This document shows positions 24,023 through 32,152 of a DNA stretch of 42,955 nucleotides, one piece after another. The notes below the pieces were generated by a model, which saw only the letters and a program-made list of their open reading frames with translations, had not been told where the DNA came from and did not search any database. This stretch comes from an uncultured Lachnospiraceae bacterium (GTDB lineage Bacteria > Bacillota > Clostridia > Lachnospirales > Lachnospiraceae), in NCBI GenBank assembly GCA_944383965.1, contig CALWRQ010000010.1:1-42955 (forward strand), read 5' to 3'. Every line of letters begins with the position of its first letter. Position 1 is the first letter of the stretch. A program made the position numbers and the translations under genes.

Positions 24023-24466
24023 TCAGCCTCTGTTTTCAATTTCCATCAGCATATCCACCCGTCTCTGATGGCGGCCGCCCTCATACTCTGCATCCAGCCA
24101 CTCTTTCACGATCATCTTTGCCAGCTCATCTCCCACAACTCTGGCGCCGAAGGCAAGCACGTTGGAATTATTATGCATCCGTGACAGTCTGGCCGTATAG
24201 GGCTCACTGCATACGCAGGCGCGGATTCCTTTTACCTTATTGGCTGCCAGGGAGATTCCTACTCCCGTACCGCAGATGGCAATACCCAGATCAGCTGTTC
24301 CGTCTGCCACCGCCCGGCCAACTTTCTCACCATATACAGGATAATCACAGCTCTCTTTGCTGTCTGTTCCAAGATTGATCACATCATATCCCAGGCTTAC
24401 CAGGTAATCTGTGATGGTATTTTTCAGGTCTACTGCGGAATGATCATTTCCGATTGCGATTTTCAT
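24023..24466 (-). CDS. rpiB: Ribose-5-phosphate isomerase B (RpiB/LacAB family)
   Basis: This cytosolic sugar-phosphate isomerase interconverts ribose-5-phosphate and ribulose-5-phosphate. At 147 residues it is standard size. It starts with M-K-I-A-I-G-N-D-H-S-A and keeps the active-site cysteine loop I-C-G-T-G-V-G-I-S and the M-H-N-N-S-N-V-L-A-F-G signature. AAGGAG stands before the ATG, 23 nt after the aroC stop, so it is the last gene of lactonase-aroC-rpiB. RpiB relatives can isomerise allose- or galactose-6-phosphate; nothing here points to those. Its partners, a putative phosphogluconolactonase and chorismate synthase, suggest a pentose-phosphate-to-shikimate supply theme, which is inference. 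Confidence 0.93.
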   Translation of the reverse strand: MKIAIGNDHSAVDLKNTITDYLVSLGYDVINLGTDSKESCDYPVYGEKVGRAVADGTADLGIAICGTGVGISLAANKVKGIRACVCSEPYTARLSRMHNNSNVLAFGARVVGDELAKMIVKEWLDAEYEGGRHQRRVDMLMEIENRG

Positions 24467-24489
24467 ATGACTGTATTCTCCTTCCTGTC

Positions 24490-25602
24490 TTACTCTCTGT
24501 CTGCTGCTCCGAAAAACTCCCGGATCCGGTCCAGCCGGGAGGTCATGGACTGAAGCAGCAGGTCTGCCGTTGTCAGCGCCGCCATAGCTTCTACCACAAC
24601 CACTGCCCTGGGAACGATCACCGGATCATGACGACCGGTGATCTCGATTTTCGTTTCCCGTCCGTCTCTGGTAACCGTCTGCTGCGTGCGGGCAATGGAA
24701 GGCGTGGGCTTAAACGCTGCCCGCAGAAAGATCTCACTTCCGTCGCTCAACCCTCCCAGAATGCCTCCGCCGTGGTTAGTCCGCTTTCTGACTGCTTTCC
24801 CTTCCATGCAGAACTCATCATTATTTTCCGAGCCGCTGCTCAGGGCCGCGTGGAAACCATCACCGATCTCCACTCCCTTCACTGCGCCGATGGACATGAC
24901 TGCCTTTGCCAGACAGGCATCCAGCTTGTCAAACACCGGCTCTCCCACTCCTACCGGCAGACCTCTGATCACGCATTCCACCATTCCTCCTGCGGAATCC
25001 CGTCCGGCCATCCGGCTCTCCAGCAGTTTTTCTGCCTTTTCCGCCGCTTCCCGATCGGGCATATACAGGCGGTTTTTTGTCATTTCCTCCCAGGAAAACC
25101 GGCTGCGGTCAATAAATACATCTCCGATCGCACTGGTATAAGCCCGAACCTGTATGCCCAGACTTTCCAGCAGTTTGGCTGAAACCGCCCCGGCTGCAAC
25201 CCGTCCGGCCGTTTCCCGTCCGGAAGACCGTCCGCCTCCCCGGTAATCCCTGAAGCCGTATTTCAGATCAAAGGGATAGTCCGCATGACCCGGACGGTAT
25301 ACCTCCATAATATTTCCATAATCCCCGGAACGCTGATCCGTATTCCTGATCATCATGGAAATAGGAGTTCCTGTGGTTTTCCCCTCGAATACTCCCGACA
25401 GGATCTCCACCCGATCTCCCTCGGCTCTGGCCGTGGTGTAGCGGCTCTGCCCCGGCTTTCTCCGGTCCAGATATCTCTGAATATCCGCCTCACAGAGAGG
25501 CAGACCTGCAGGGCAGCCGTCCACTGTGGCTCCCAGAGCTTTCCCGTGGGATTCTCCCCAGGTAGTTACTTTAAATAATGTTCCAAACTCAGACCCTGCC
25601 AT
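24490..25602 (-). CDS. aroC: Chorismate synthase
   Basis: The enzyme converts 5-enolpyruvylshikimate-3-phosphate to chorismate, the last step of the common aromatic pathway, using reduced FMN. The 370 residues contain the first family signature G-E-S-H-G-K-A-L-G (residues 17-25), the R-R-K-P-G-Q-S region, the F-R-D-Y-R-G-G-G-R-S-S-G-R-E-T loop with basic phosphate-binding residues, and a C-terminal R-H-D-P segment. Length is typical. GAGGAGG is well spaced before the ATG. It lies 10 nt downstream of the lactonase gene and 23 nt upstream of rpiB, so all three are co-transcribed. No other aro gene is in the window, so the pathway is probably scattered. Confidence 0.96.
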   Translation of the reverse strand: MAGSEFGTLFKVTTWGESHGKALGATVDGCPAGLPLCEADIQRYLDRRKPGQSRYTTARAEGDRVEILSGVFEGKTTGTPISMMIRNTDQRSGDYGNIMEVYRPGHADYPFDLKYGFRDYRGGGRSSGRETAGRVAAGAVSAKLLESLGIQVRAYTSAIGDVFIDRSRFSWEEMTKNRLYMPDREAAEKAEKLLESRMAGRDSAGGMVECVIRGLPVGVGEPVFDKLDACLAKAVMSIGAVKGVEIGDGFHAALSSGSENNDEFCMEGKAVRKRTNHGGGILGGLSDGSEIFLRAAFKPTPSIARTQQTVTRDGRETKIEITGRHDPVIVPRAVVVVEAMAALTTADLLLQSMTSRLDRIREFFGAADRE

Positions 25603-25612
25603 CCTGTCCTCC

Positions 25613-26665
25613 TCAGTTCACCCGCACAAATACGCAGCTGTTCGGTTCGTCTATCTTAAGCGAGCGGCCGCTCATCACCAGCAGACCTTTCTCGTAGTCC
25701 ACATGGAAAAATGAGATATTTCCGCCGTGATTGATTGAGGCAATATGCGCGCTGTCCGGGAAGACCGCAATATCCTTGGGATAGTCTCCGCTCACCGGCA
25801 GGCAGCAGATAAATTCCAGCAGGCCGGTGTCCTTGTCCCGGTTATACACACTGATGCTGTTGTCTCCCGCATTTCCGCAGTACAGATGGGTCTCATCCGG
25901 GGAGAAACGCATGGAACATGCCGCCGTAAGCTGGCTCATCTTTTTGGGTCCGGTAGTGGAAATGGTCTGGATCCGCTCGATCTTCGGAACCCGGTCTCCC
26001 GTCTCATAGGTAAATACATCAATCACATTCTTCTGCTCGTAAAGCAGATAAATATATTTTCCGTCTGAGCTGAAGCGGAAGCACTTGGGTGCTGACTCCA
26101 GATCACACCGGATCGCATCTACCAGCGCCAGTCTTTCCTCTCTCTCGTTGAAGCGGTAGATCTTCACCTGATCAATCCCGGAGTCTGCCACCATGACAAA
26201 TTTATTATCCGGAGTTCTTCTGGTGCAGGTCACATGAGGGCGGAAGGTCCGCTCTGCCACAGTTCCCAGTCCTTTGTGGAAGACTCCGTCCACGATCTCG
26301 CCTACCGATCCGTCCGGATTCAGCCGGAGCACCGTGGCCTTTCCGTCATGGAAGCCGGAAACAAAAAGGTATTTATCCCGGGAATCCGTAGACAGATGAC
26401 AGCCTCTCATTCCTTTTATGGAAGCCGTATTGAGCTTGGCCAGGCTTCCGTTCTGCAGGATCCTGAACGCCACCACACCTTCATCGGCTATGGAATAAAG
26501 TACTTTTCCACTGTTGGACGCTACCAGATAGGAAGCATTGTTCACTTCCTCCTCGCATCTGGGGATAAACATCCCATTCTCCACATCCACATCATAAACT
26601 GTAATGCCCTTTGCCTTTCCCGTATAAGAATAGGAACCGACATAAGCCATATATTTGCCTTTCAT
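25613..26665 (-). CDS. Lactonase-family beta-propeller (6-phosphogluconolactonase-like)
   Basis: The 350-residue protein shows the seven-bladed propeller pattern of the YbhE/Pgl lactonase family: Y-V-G-S-Y-S at the start, then repeating blades such as C-H-L-S-T-D-S-R-D-K-Y-L-F-V, F-R-P-H-V-T-C-T-R-R-T-P-D-N-K-F-V-M-V-A-D, and S-M-R-F-S-P-D-E-T-H-L-Y-C-G-N. The R-P-H-V loop is the conserved family motif. It probably hydrolyses 6-phosphogluconolactone, but the family also includes carboxy-cis,cis-muconate cyclases and proteins of unknown role. No signal peptide is seen, so it is cytosolic. AGGAGG stands before the ATG. It leads the lactonase-aroC-rpiB operon from a near-consensus promoter. Placement beside rpiB favours a pentose-phosphate function. 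Confidence 0.85.
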   Translation of the reverse strand: MKGKYMAYVGSYSYTGKAKGITVYDVDVENGMFIPRCEEEVNNASYLVASNSGKVLYSIADEGVVAFRILQNGSLAKLNTASIKGMRGCHLSTDSRDKYLFVSGFHDGKATVLRLNPDGSVGEIVDGVFHKGLGTVAERTFRPHVTCTRRTPDNKFVMVADSGIDQVKIYRFNEREERLALVDAIRCDLESAPKCFRFSSDGKYIYLLYEQKNVIDVFTYETGDRVPKIERIQTISTTGPKKMSQLTAACSMRFSPDETHLYCGNAGDNSISVYNRDKDTGLLEFICCLPVSGDYPKDIAVFPDSAHIASINHGGNISFFHVDYEKGLLVMSGRSLKIDEPNSCVFVRVN

Positions 26666-26718
26666 ACCGTCAATCCTCCTGCTTTTTCTTTCGGAAATAC
26701 CGAGTCCTGTTAGCTATC

Positions 26719-26747
26719 ATTATCTACTTTTTCCATATTATTGTCAA
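26719..26747 (-). promoter_or_regulatory. Sigma-A promoter of lactonase-aroC-rpiB
   Basis: TTGACA (26747 to 26742), a 17-bp spacer and GATAAT (26724 to 26719) form a strong match 55 nt before the lactonase start. Confidence 0.85.
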
Positions 26748-26784
26748 TCGTTACCGTCCGGAAAATAAATACGAAATATTCCTG

Positions 26785-26812
26785 TTGACACCATAGGGAT
26801 TTCCTGTATAAT
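26785..26812 (+). promoter_or_regulatory. Sigma-A promoter of the XRE-cupin/pot operon
   Basis: TTGACA (26785-26790), a 16-bp spacer and TATAAT (26807-26812) are both exact consensus boxes. The leader is about 100 nt long. Confidence 0.88.
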
Positions 26813-26829
26813 GAATCTTGCCGTTTGTT

Positions 26830-26859
26830 TATTATTACTAAACTTTCAGATTAATAATA
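26830..26859. promoter_or_regulatory. Inverted repeat in the leader of the XRE-cupin gene
   Basis: TATTATTA (26830-26837) and TAATAATA (26852-26859) form a perfect 8-bp inverted repeat with a 14-nt spacer, just after the predicted start of transcription. It could be the autoregulatory operator of the XRE-cupin protein, but AT-rich sequence gives such repeats by chance. Confidence 0.35.
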
Positions 26860-26866
26860 TAGATTC

Positions 26867-26894
26867 GCGGGGATGGAAATACGGTCTTCCCCGC
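26867..26894 (+). other. Leader hairpin before the XRE-cupin gene
   Basis: GCGGGGA / TCCCCGC is a 7-bp perfect GC-rich stem with a 14-nt loop, ending 8 nt before the AAAGGAGG site. It has no U-tract, so it is not a terminator. It may affect translation or mRNA stability. Confidence 0.45.
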
Positions 26895-26916
26895 AGGCTT
26901 GCAAAGGAGGAATGAC

Positions 26917-27450
26917 ATGCTGATCGGAAGCAGACTCAGAGAGCTGCGCATATTAAAGGGACTTACTCAGGAAGAGCTGGCGGACCGGGCGGAACTGTCC
27001 AAGGGATTTATCTCTCAGGTAGAGCGGGATCTCACTTCCCCGTCCATCGCTACCCTTATGGATATTCTTCAGTGTCTGGGAACCACTGTCAGTGAGTTTT
27101 TCAGCGAAGCACAGGAGGAGCAGATCGTTTTCGGCCGCCAGGATTATTTTGAAAAACATGATCCGGACCTGAAAAACGAGATCCGGTGGATCATCCCCAA
27201 TGCCCAGAAGAACAGTATGGAGCCCATTCTTCTCACCCTGGAGGCCGGCGGCTCCACCTGCCCGGACAACCCTCACGAAGGAGAGGAATTCGGCTATGTC
27301 CTCCAGGGTTCCGTAGCCATCCACCTCGGCGGCCGGATCTGCAAGGCAAAGAAGGGCGAATCCTTTTATTTCAGGGCGGACAAGACGCACCACCTTTCCA
27401 GCCGGTCAGGAGCCGTACTCATATGGGTCAGCTCACCGCCCAGTTTCTAA
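26917..27450 (+). CDS. XRE-family regulator with cupin domain (PuuR-like)
   Basis: The 177 residues contain an N-terminal helix-turn-helix (about 1-62: L-R-E-L-R-I-L-K-G-L-T-Q-E-E-L-A, S-K-G-F-I-S-Q-V-E-R-D, P-S-I-A-T-L) and a C-terminal cupin (about 100-177: H-E-G-E-E-F-G-Y-V-L-Q-G, K-K-G-E-S-F-Y-F, T-H-H). This is the architecture of PuuR and other regulators of polyamine or amino-acid genes. The frame opens at TTG 26899, but AAAGGAGG lies inside that extension, so the start is the ATG at 26917. potA follows after 30 nt, so it probably regulates the polyamine-transport operon it heads and may sense a polyamine. The effector is inferred from context. Confidence 0.9.
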   Translation: MLIGSRLRELRILKGLTQEELADRAELSKGFISQVERDLTSPSIATLMDILQCLGTTVSEFFSEAQEEQIVFGRQDYFEKHDPDLKNEIRWIIPNAQKNSMEPILLTLEAGGSTCPDNPHEGEEFGYVLQGSVAIHLGGRICKAKKGESFYFRADKTHHLSSRSGAVLIWVSSPPSF

Positions 27451-27480
27451 TCAAGTATACATTCAGGAGGAAAATATATT

Positions 27481-28230
27481 ATGGAACATCCGCTCATTGA
27501 TCTGGTCAATATTTCTAAAACCTTTGACAATACCATGGTGCTGGACGATCTGTGCCTGTCCGTAAAGGAGAACACCTTCGTGACTCTTTTGGGCCCGTCC
27601 GGCTGCGGCAAAACCACTACTCTGCGCATTATCGGCGGTTTTGAAAAGCCGGATACGGGAAAGGTGATTTTTGACGGTCAGGATATTACCAGCCTGCCGC
27701 CCAACAAACGTCAGCTGAATACCGTTTTCCAGAAATACGCTCTGTTCACCCACATGACGATCGCGGAAAACATTGCCTTCGGGCTGAAGATCAAGAACAA
27801 GCCGAAAGCTTATATCGATGATAAGATCAGGTACGCCCTCAAGCTCGTTAATCTGGATGGATTCGAAAACCGGAGCGTCGCCTCTCTGTCCGGCGGTCAG
27901 CAGCAGCGAATCGCCATTGCCAGAGCCATCGTGAACGAGCCCCGGGTTCTCCTCCTGGACGAGCCCCTGGGAGCCCTGGACTTAAAGCTGCGCCAGGATA
28001 TGCAGTATGAGCTGATCCGGCTGAAAAACGAACTGGGGATCACCTTCATCTATGTCACCCATGACCAGGAAGAGGCCCTCACCATGTCGGATACCATCGT
28101 AGTCATGAACCAGGGATACATTCAGCAGATGGGATCTCCGGAGCAGATCTACAATGAGCCGGAAAACGCTTTCGTAGCCGACTTTATCGGTGAAAGCACC
28201 ATCGTTCCGGGCATCATGATCCGGCATTAA
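27481..28230 (+). CDS. potA: Spermidine/putrescine ABC transporter ATPase PotA, cut by in-frame stop
   Basis: This 249-residue product is the ATPase core of PotA, the cytosolic subunit that powers polyamine import. Walker A G-P-S-G-C-G-K-T (38-45), signature L-S-G-G-Q-Q-Q-R (136-143), Walker B V-L-L-L-D-E-P (156-162) and the switch histidine in V-T-H-D (His194) are intact. Reading stops at TAA (28228-28230) right after [10 protein letters not shown], where PotA proteins normally run into the C-terminal TOBE domain. The same frame continues open for 108 codons after the stop with matching sequence, so this is a single in-frame ochre codon. AGGAGG stands 10 nt before the ATG. The product may be an unregulated or unstable ATPase, or the stop may be read through or be a sequencing error. 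Confidence 0.9.
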   Translation: MEHPLIDLVNISKTFDNTMVLDDLCLSVKENTFVTLLGPSGCGKTTTLRIIGGFEKPDTGKVIFDGQDITSLPPNKRQLNTVFQKYALFTHMTIAENIAFGLKIKNKPKAYIDDKIRYALKLVNLDGFENRSVASLSGGQQQRIAIARAIVNEPRVLLLDEPLGALDLKLRQDMQYELIRLKNELGITFIYVTHDQEEALTMSDTIVVMNQGYIQQMGSPEQIYNEPENAFVADFIGESTIVPGIMIRH

Positions 28231-28557
28231 CTGGTAGAGATCTTCGGCGCACGGTTCGCCTGCGTGGACAAGGGCTTCGGCGTCAACCAGCCGGTGGATG
28301 TGGTCATCCGGCCGGAGGATATCGATCTGGTAGAGCCGGAACAGGGTACTCTGACCGGCGTCTGCACCCATCTGATCTTCAAGGGCGTTCATTATGAAAT
28401 GGAAGTGACCACTCCTGACGGCTTTGAGTGGCTGGTTCATTCCACAGATATGTGCCCTGTGGGAAAACAGGTTGGTATCCATGTGGATCCCTTTGATATT
28501 CAGATTATGAATAAACCGGCATCAGAAGACGAGGAGGCAGTGGGAGTCAATGAATAA
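28231..28557 (+). pseudogene. potA: C-terminal TOBE-domain part of PotA, separated by an ochre stop
   Basis: The 108 codons after the TAA at 28228-28230 stay in the potA frame and encode the usual PotA C-terminal regulatory domain (V-D-V-V-I-R-P-E-D-I, F-K-G-V-H-Y-E-M, Q-V-G-I-H-V-D-P). A GTG at 28264 could start a 97-residue product, but no ribosome-binding site precedes it. The end overlaps the potB start by 8 nt, as expected for intact potA-potB coupling. Either it is a dead fragment, or it is made by stop read-through, or the stop is an error in the sequence. Purifying selection seems recent, since no further damage is seen. Confidence 0.75.
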
Positions 28558-29371
28558 ACGAGCATCGCGTTTTCTGGCGGGACCCTACATCATCTGGATG
28601 ATCGGCTTTACCGTTATCCCGCTCATTATGATTATCCTCTACGGCCTGACGGACGGAAACGGCAGCTTTACTCTGGCCAATGTGGCTGCCATCGCCACGC
28701 CGGAGCACCGCAAGGCCCTTCTGCTGTCCCTGGGACTTTCCCTTGCCAGCACCCTGATCTGCCTGATTATGGCTTACCCGCTGGCACTGATCCTTCGAAA
28801 GCGAAACGTGGGCCAGGGCAGCTTCATCGTATTTATCTTTATTCTTCCCATGTGGATGAATTTCCTGCTCCGCACCATGGCATGGCAGACTCTGCTGGAA
28901 AAGAACGGCGTGATCAACGGAATCCTCTCCGCTCTTCACCTGCCGAACCTGACCATTATCAATACTCCCTGGGCCATTATCCTGGGCATGGTCTATAACT
29001 TCCTGCCCTTTATGGTCCTTCCCATTTATAACGTGCTCATAAAAATCGATGATGATGTGATCAACGCCGCCCAGGATCTGGGCGCCAGCACGGCCCAGAC
29101 CCTCACAAAAATTCTGATCCCCTTAAGCCTTCCGGGCATTATCAGCGGGATCAACATGGTATTTGTGCCGGCGCTGACCACCTTCGTAATCTCAAATCTG
29201 CTGGGAGGGAGCAAGATCCTGCTGATCGGAAACGTAATCGAGCAGGAATTCACCAAAGGAAGCAACTGGCATCTGGGTTCCGGCCTGTCACTGGTTCTCA
29301 TGGTCTTTATCCTTGTAAGCATGGCTCTCATGGCCAAATATGACAAAGAAGGGGAGGGCACAGCGTTCTGA
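28550..29371 (+). CDS. potB: Spermidine/putrescine ABC transporter permease PotB
   Basis: This 273-residue inner-membrane permease has six predicted helices and the ABC coupling loop N-A-A-Q-D-L-G-A-S-T-A-Q-T-L-T-K-I-L-I-P-L-S-L-P-G-I spanning about residues 185-210, which contacts PotA. The early W-M-N-F-L-L-R-T-M-A-W segment is typical of PotB. The ATG overlaps the end of the potA frame by 8 nt, with GGGAG 5 nt and GAGGAGG 12 nt upstream, and its stop overlaps the potCD start by one base. With PotC it forms the membrane channel for polyamines. If the upstream stop in potA ends translation early, coupled expression of potB may fall. Confidence 0.93.
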   Translation: MNKRASRFLAGPYIIWMIGFTVIPLIMIILYGLTDGNGSFTLANVAAIATPEHRKALLLSLGLSLASTLICLIMAYPLALILRKRNVGQGSFIVFIFILPMWMNFLLRTMAWQTLLEKNGVINGILSALHLPNLTIINTPWAIILGMVYNFLPFMVLPIYNVLIKIDDDVINAAQDLGASTAQTLTKILIPLSLPGIISGINMVFVPALTTFVISNLLGGSKILLIGNVIEQEFTKGSNWHLGSGLSLVLMVFILVSMALMAKYDKEGEGTAF

Positions 29372-31278
29372 TGCATGATTCAAAATTAAAACGGTTTTTT
29401 CAGGACTTTTATCTGATATTTGTCCTTATCTTCCTGTATGCCCCCATCCTCACCATGATGGTCCTGTCCTTTAATTCCTCCAAGTCCAGAACGGACTGGG
29501 GAGGCTTTACTCTGGACTGGTACCGTCAGATGTTCCAGAGTTCCTCCATTATGGACGCACTCTACAATACTCTGCTGATCGCCTTTATCTCCGCTCTTGT
29601 GGCAACCATCCTGGGAACCGTAGCGGCAATCGGCATCAACCAGATGAAACGGCTGCCCCGCAGCATTGCCATGGGCATAAACAACATCCCCATGCTGAAT
29701 TCGGAGATCGTAACCGGAATCTCCCTTATGCTGGCTTTTCTGGCCTTCGGGATCTCCCTGGGATTCAAGACGATCCTGCTGTCCCACATTACTTTCTGCG
29801 TGCCCTATGTAATCTTGAGCGTCATGCCCAAGCTGAAGCAGACCAGCCGCTATACCTACGAAGCCGCCATGGATCTGGGGGCCGGACCGGTAGAGGCCTT
29901 TTTCAAGGTGGTCCTGCCGGACATCATGCCCGGTGTGCTTTCCGGCTTCCTGCTTGCCTTTACCATGTCCCTGGATGATTTCATCATCACCCATTTTACC
30001 AGGGGGGCCGGAATCAATACTCTGTCCACCCTGATCTACAGTGAAGTTCGCCGGGGAATCAAGCCTTCCATGTACGCTCTGTCCACTATCATATTCCTTA
30101 CGGTGCTGGCTCTGCTTCTCATCACTAATTTTTCACCGGAAAAATCCGCAGCCTCCAGCGCAAAGGAAAAAGCGAGACGCAGCCGCAGGGAAACAGCACG
30201 CCGCATCCTGCTGGTAACCGCCTCCTTCTGTGTGATCGCGGCCGTATCCTTTACGACCTACAGCCACTATGCCGCATCCCGCTCCAATGAGCTGTATGTA
30301 TATAACTGGGGAGAGTATATTGACGAGACGGTGATCGAAGACTTCGAAAAGGAGACCGGCATCCATGTAGTGTATGACCTGTTCGAAACCAATGAGGAAA
30401 TGTACCCGGTAATCGAGGCAGGAGGCGTAGCCTACGATGTCGTCTGCCCCTCCGATTACATGATCCAGAAGATGATCGAAAACGATCTGCTGGCAGAGAT
30501 CAATTTTGACAATATTCCCAATATCAGCCAGATCGACCCGGAATATATGGAGCGCTCCAGAGCCTTCGATCCGGAAAACCGCTACTCCGTCCCCTACACC
30601 TGGGGTACGGTAGGCATCCTCTACAATGATAAGATGGTAGCCGAACTGGGAGCGGAACCTCCGGACAGCTGGATGGATCTGTGGGATGAGAAATTTTCCG
30701 GCGAGATCCTGATGCAGGACAGTGTGCGGGACGCCTTCATGTGCGCGCTGAAAGCCCTGGGCTATTCCCTGAATTCCACCGATCCGGATGAACTGAATCA
30801 GGCCAAAGACCTGCTGATCCGTCAGAAGCCTCTGATCCAGGCCTATGTCATCGATCAGGTCCGGGACAAAATGCTGGGCGGAGAAGCCGCCGTAGGCGTG
30901 ATCTATTCCGGTGAGATGCTCTATCTTCAGGAGCTCGCGGAAGGAAAGGACTTCCATCTGGAATATGTGATTCCCAAAGAAGGAACCAATCTCTGGATCG
31001 ATTCCTGGGTGATTCCGAAAAATGCAAAAAATAAGGAAAATGCGGAAAAATGGATCAACTTCCTGTGCCGTCCGGATATTGCAAAAAGGAATTTTGAATA
31101 CATCACCTACGCCACTCCCAATAAGGGCGCTTATGATATGCTGGATGAAGATCTTCAGCAGAACAAGGCCGTCTTCCCGGACTGGGATTCTCTCACCAAC
31201 GCTGAAGTTTACCAGTATCTGGGCGATGAAGCAGACAGTCTCTACAACGAGCTGTGGAAAGAAGTGAAATCCAACTGA
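29371..31278 (+). CDS. potCD: PotC-PotD fusion: permease plus polyamine-binding protein
   Basis: This 635-residue protein joins two usually separate subunits. Residues 1-255 are the PotC permease (six helices, coupling loop E-A-A-M-D-L-G-A-G-P-V-E-A near 165-176). A basic linker (about 257-278) leads into an extra membrane helix (about 279-298), and residues 307-635 are a PotD-type binding domain that starts L-Y-V-Y-N-W-G-E-Y-I-D and has the late W-I-D-S-W-V-I-P-K segment that lines the polyamine site. The binding domain should therefore sit outside the cell, tethered to its own permease, in place of a lipoprotein. The ATG overlaps the potB stop by one base. Such fusions are known in some Firmicutes. 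Substrate preference, spermidine or putrescine, is not decided by sequence alone. Confidence 0.92.
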   Translation: MHDSKLKRFFQDFYLIFVLIFLYAPILTMMVLSFNSSKSRTDWGGFTLDWYRQMFQSSSIMDALYNTLLIAFISALVATILGTVAAIGINQMKRLPRSIAMGINNIPMLNSEIVTGISLMLAFLAFGISLGFKTILLSHITFCVPYVILSVMPKLKQTSRYTYEAAMDLGAGPVEAFFKVVLPDIMPGVLSGFLLAFTMSLDDFIITHFTRGAGINTLSTLIYSEVRRGIKPSMYALSTIIFLTVLALLLITNFSPEKSAASSAKEKARRSRRETARRILLVTASFCVIAAVSFTTYSHYAASRSNELYVYNWGEYIDETVIEDFEKETGIHVVYDLFETNEEMYPVIEAGGVAYDVVCPSDYMIQKMIENDLLAEINFDNIPNISQIDPEYMERSRAFDPENRYSVPYTWGTVGILYNDKMVAELGAEPPDSWMDLWDEKFSGEILMQDSVRDAFMCALKALGYSLNSTDPDELNQAKDLLIRQKPLIQAYVIDQVRDKMLGGEAAVGVIYSGEMLYLQELAEGKDFHLEYVIPKEGTNLWIDSWVIPKNAKNKENAEKWINFLCRPDIAKRNFEYITYATPNKGAYDMLDEDLQQNKAVFPDWDSLTNAEVYQYLGDEADSLYNELWKEVKSN

Positions 31279-31315
31279 CCGTTCTGCTGTATATTTGAAC
31301 CTGGAGATGAGACAC

Positions 31316-32125
31316 ATGAAATACAAGATCGGAACAGTCGCCAGACTTCTGGGGGTTTCCCCGGAAGCTCTGCGGCTGTATGAAAGAAACGGAATCCTTA
31401 AGTCCTCCGTCAAGGATGCAGAAAACGGATACCGGTATTACAGCCGCCTGGATATTACCGCTCTCATGCGGGCCAGAGCCTATCACCAGTACGGCTTTTC
31501 CATGAAGGAAACAGAGGCTCTGATCAACTCTGATGACGTATCCTATATACAGGAAGAATACAGAAGCCGGGAAGACCGGCTGGAAGAGGAAATCCGGCAG
31601 AAGCAGATGATCCTGGGATGCTTAAGGCAGATATCCGCTCTGCTGGACCGGATTCCTTCCGAACTGTGGACCATCCGCCGGGAAACCTGTCCCGGCATTT
31701 TTCGTCTGGAATTCATGAAGGGAGAAGAACTGATTCTCTCACCCGCCCAGCAGGAGCTGTTCCCCCAATGGGTGGCCATGGCTCCCTTTGCTTTTCCCTC
31801 CCAGCGCAACAGCTGGAGCAGCCTGAGAAACGGCCGGGATGAGAGCTACTCGGCCCTGGGAGTTCTGGAAACCGATGCTGCTGCCATGAATATGCCCTCT
31901 GCCCTGAGCGCCGGATCCTATTTTCCCCCTTCTTCCTGTCTCTACACGGCAGTGGAAATCTCTTCTGAAAATTCATCCTGTGTCCAGTATCTGTCCCACC
32001 TGAAGGATTATGTAGACCGGCACGGGATCGAAGTAGCGGGAGACCCGGTCTGCCGTACGTTTCTCTCCATGAACAAGCGGGAAAATTACCGCCGTTTCCG
32101 TCAGATATGGCTTCCGATCCGGTAA
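31316..32125 (+). CDS. MerR-family regulator with C-terminal effector domain
   Basis: The 269-residue protein has an N-terminal MerR winged helix (I-G-T-V-A-R-L-L-G-V-S-P-E-A-L-R-L-Y-E-R, then N-G-Y-R-Y-Y), a coiled-coil dimer helix (about 75-115), and a C-terminal domain of about 150 residues with a GyrI-like drug-binding look. I start at the ATG at 31316, with GGAG 9 nt upstream; in-frame TTG and ATG codons up to 31295 are possible. It lies 37 nt after potCD, so it may be co-transcribed with the pot genes. The promoter ahead of the CHR genes, 28 nt past its stop, has a 19-bp spacer of the kind MerR regulators act on, so those genes are a second likely target. The ligand is unknown. Confidence 0.85.
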   Translation: MKYKIGTVARLLGVSPEALRLYERNGILKSSVKDAENGYRYYSRLDITALMRARAYHQYGFSMKETEALINSDDVSYIQEEYRSREDRLEEEIRQKQMILGCLRQISALLDRIPSELWTIRRETCPGIFRLEFMKGEELILSPAQQELFPQWVAMAPFAFPSQRNSWSSLRNGRDESYSALGVLETDAAAMNMPSALSAGSYFPPSSCLYTAVEISSENSSCVQYLSHLKDYVDRHGIEVAGDPVCRTFLSMNKRENYRRFRQIWLPIR

Positions 32126-32152
32126 ACGGACAGCCTTCTCTTTTTTCCGTTC

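Noticed and set aside
24454-25182. A 242-codon plus-strand frame opposite aroC
   Set aside because: Shadow of aroC, which has the family signatures and normal length.
28264-28557. A GTG-started independent 97-residue gene after potA
   Set aside because: It is the direct in-frame continuation of potA with PotA C-terminal sequence and has no ribosome-binding site, so I treat it as the separated end of potA.
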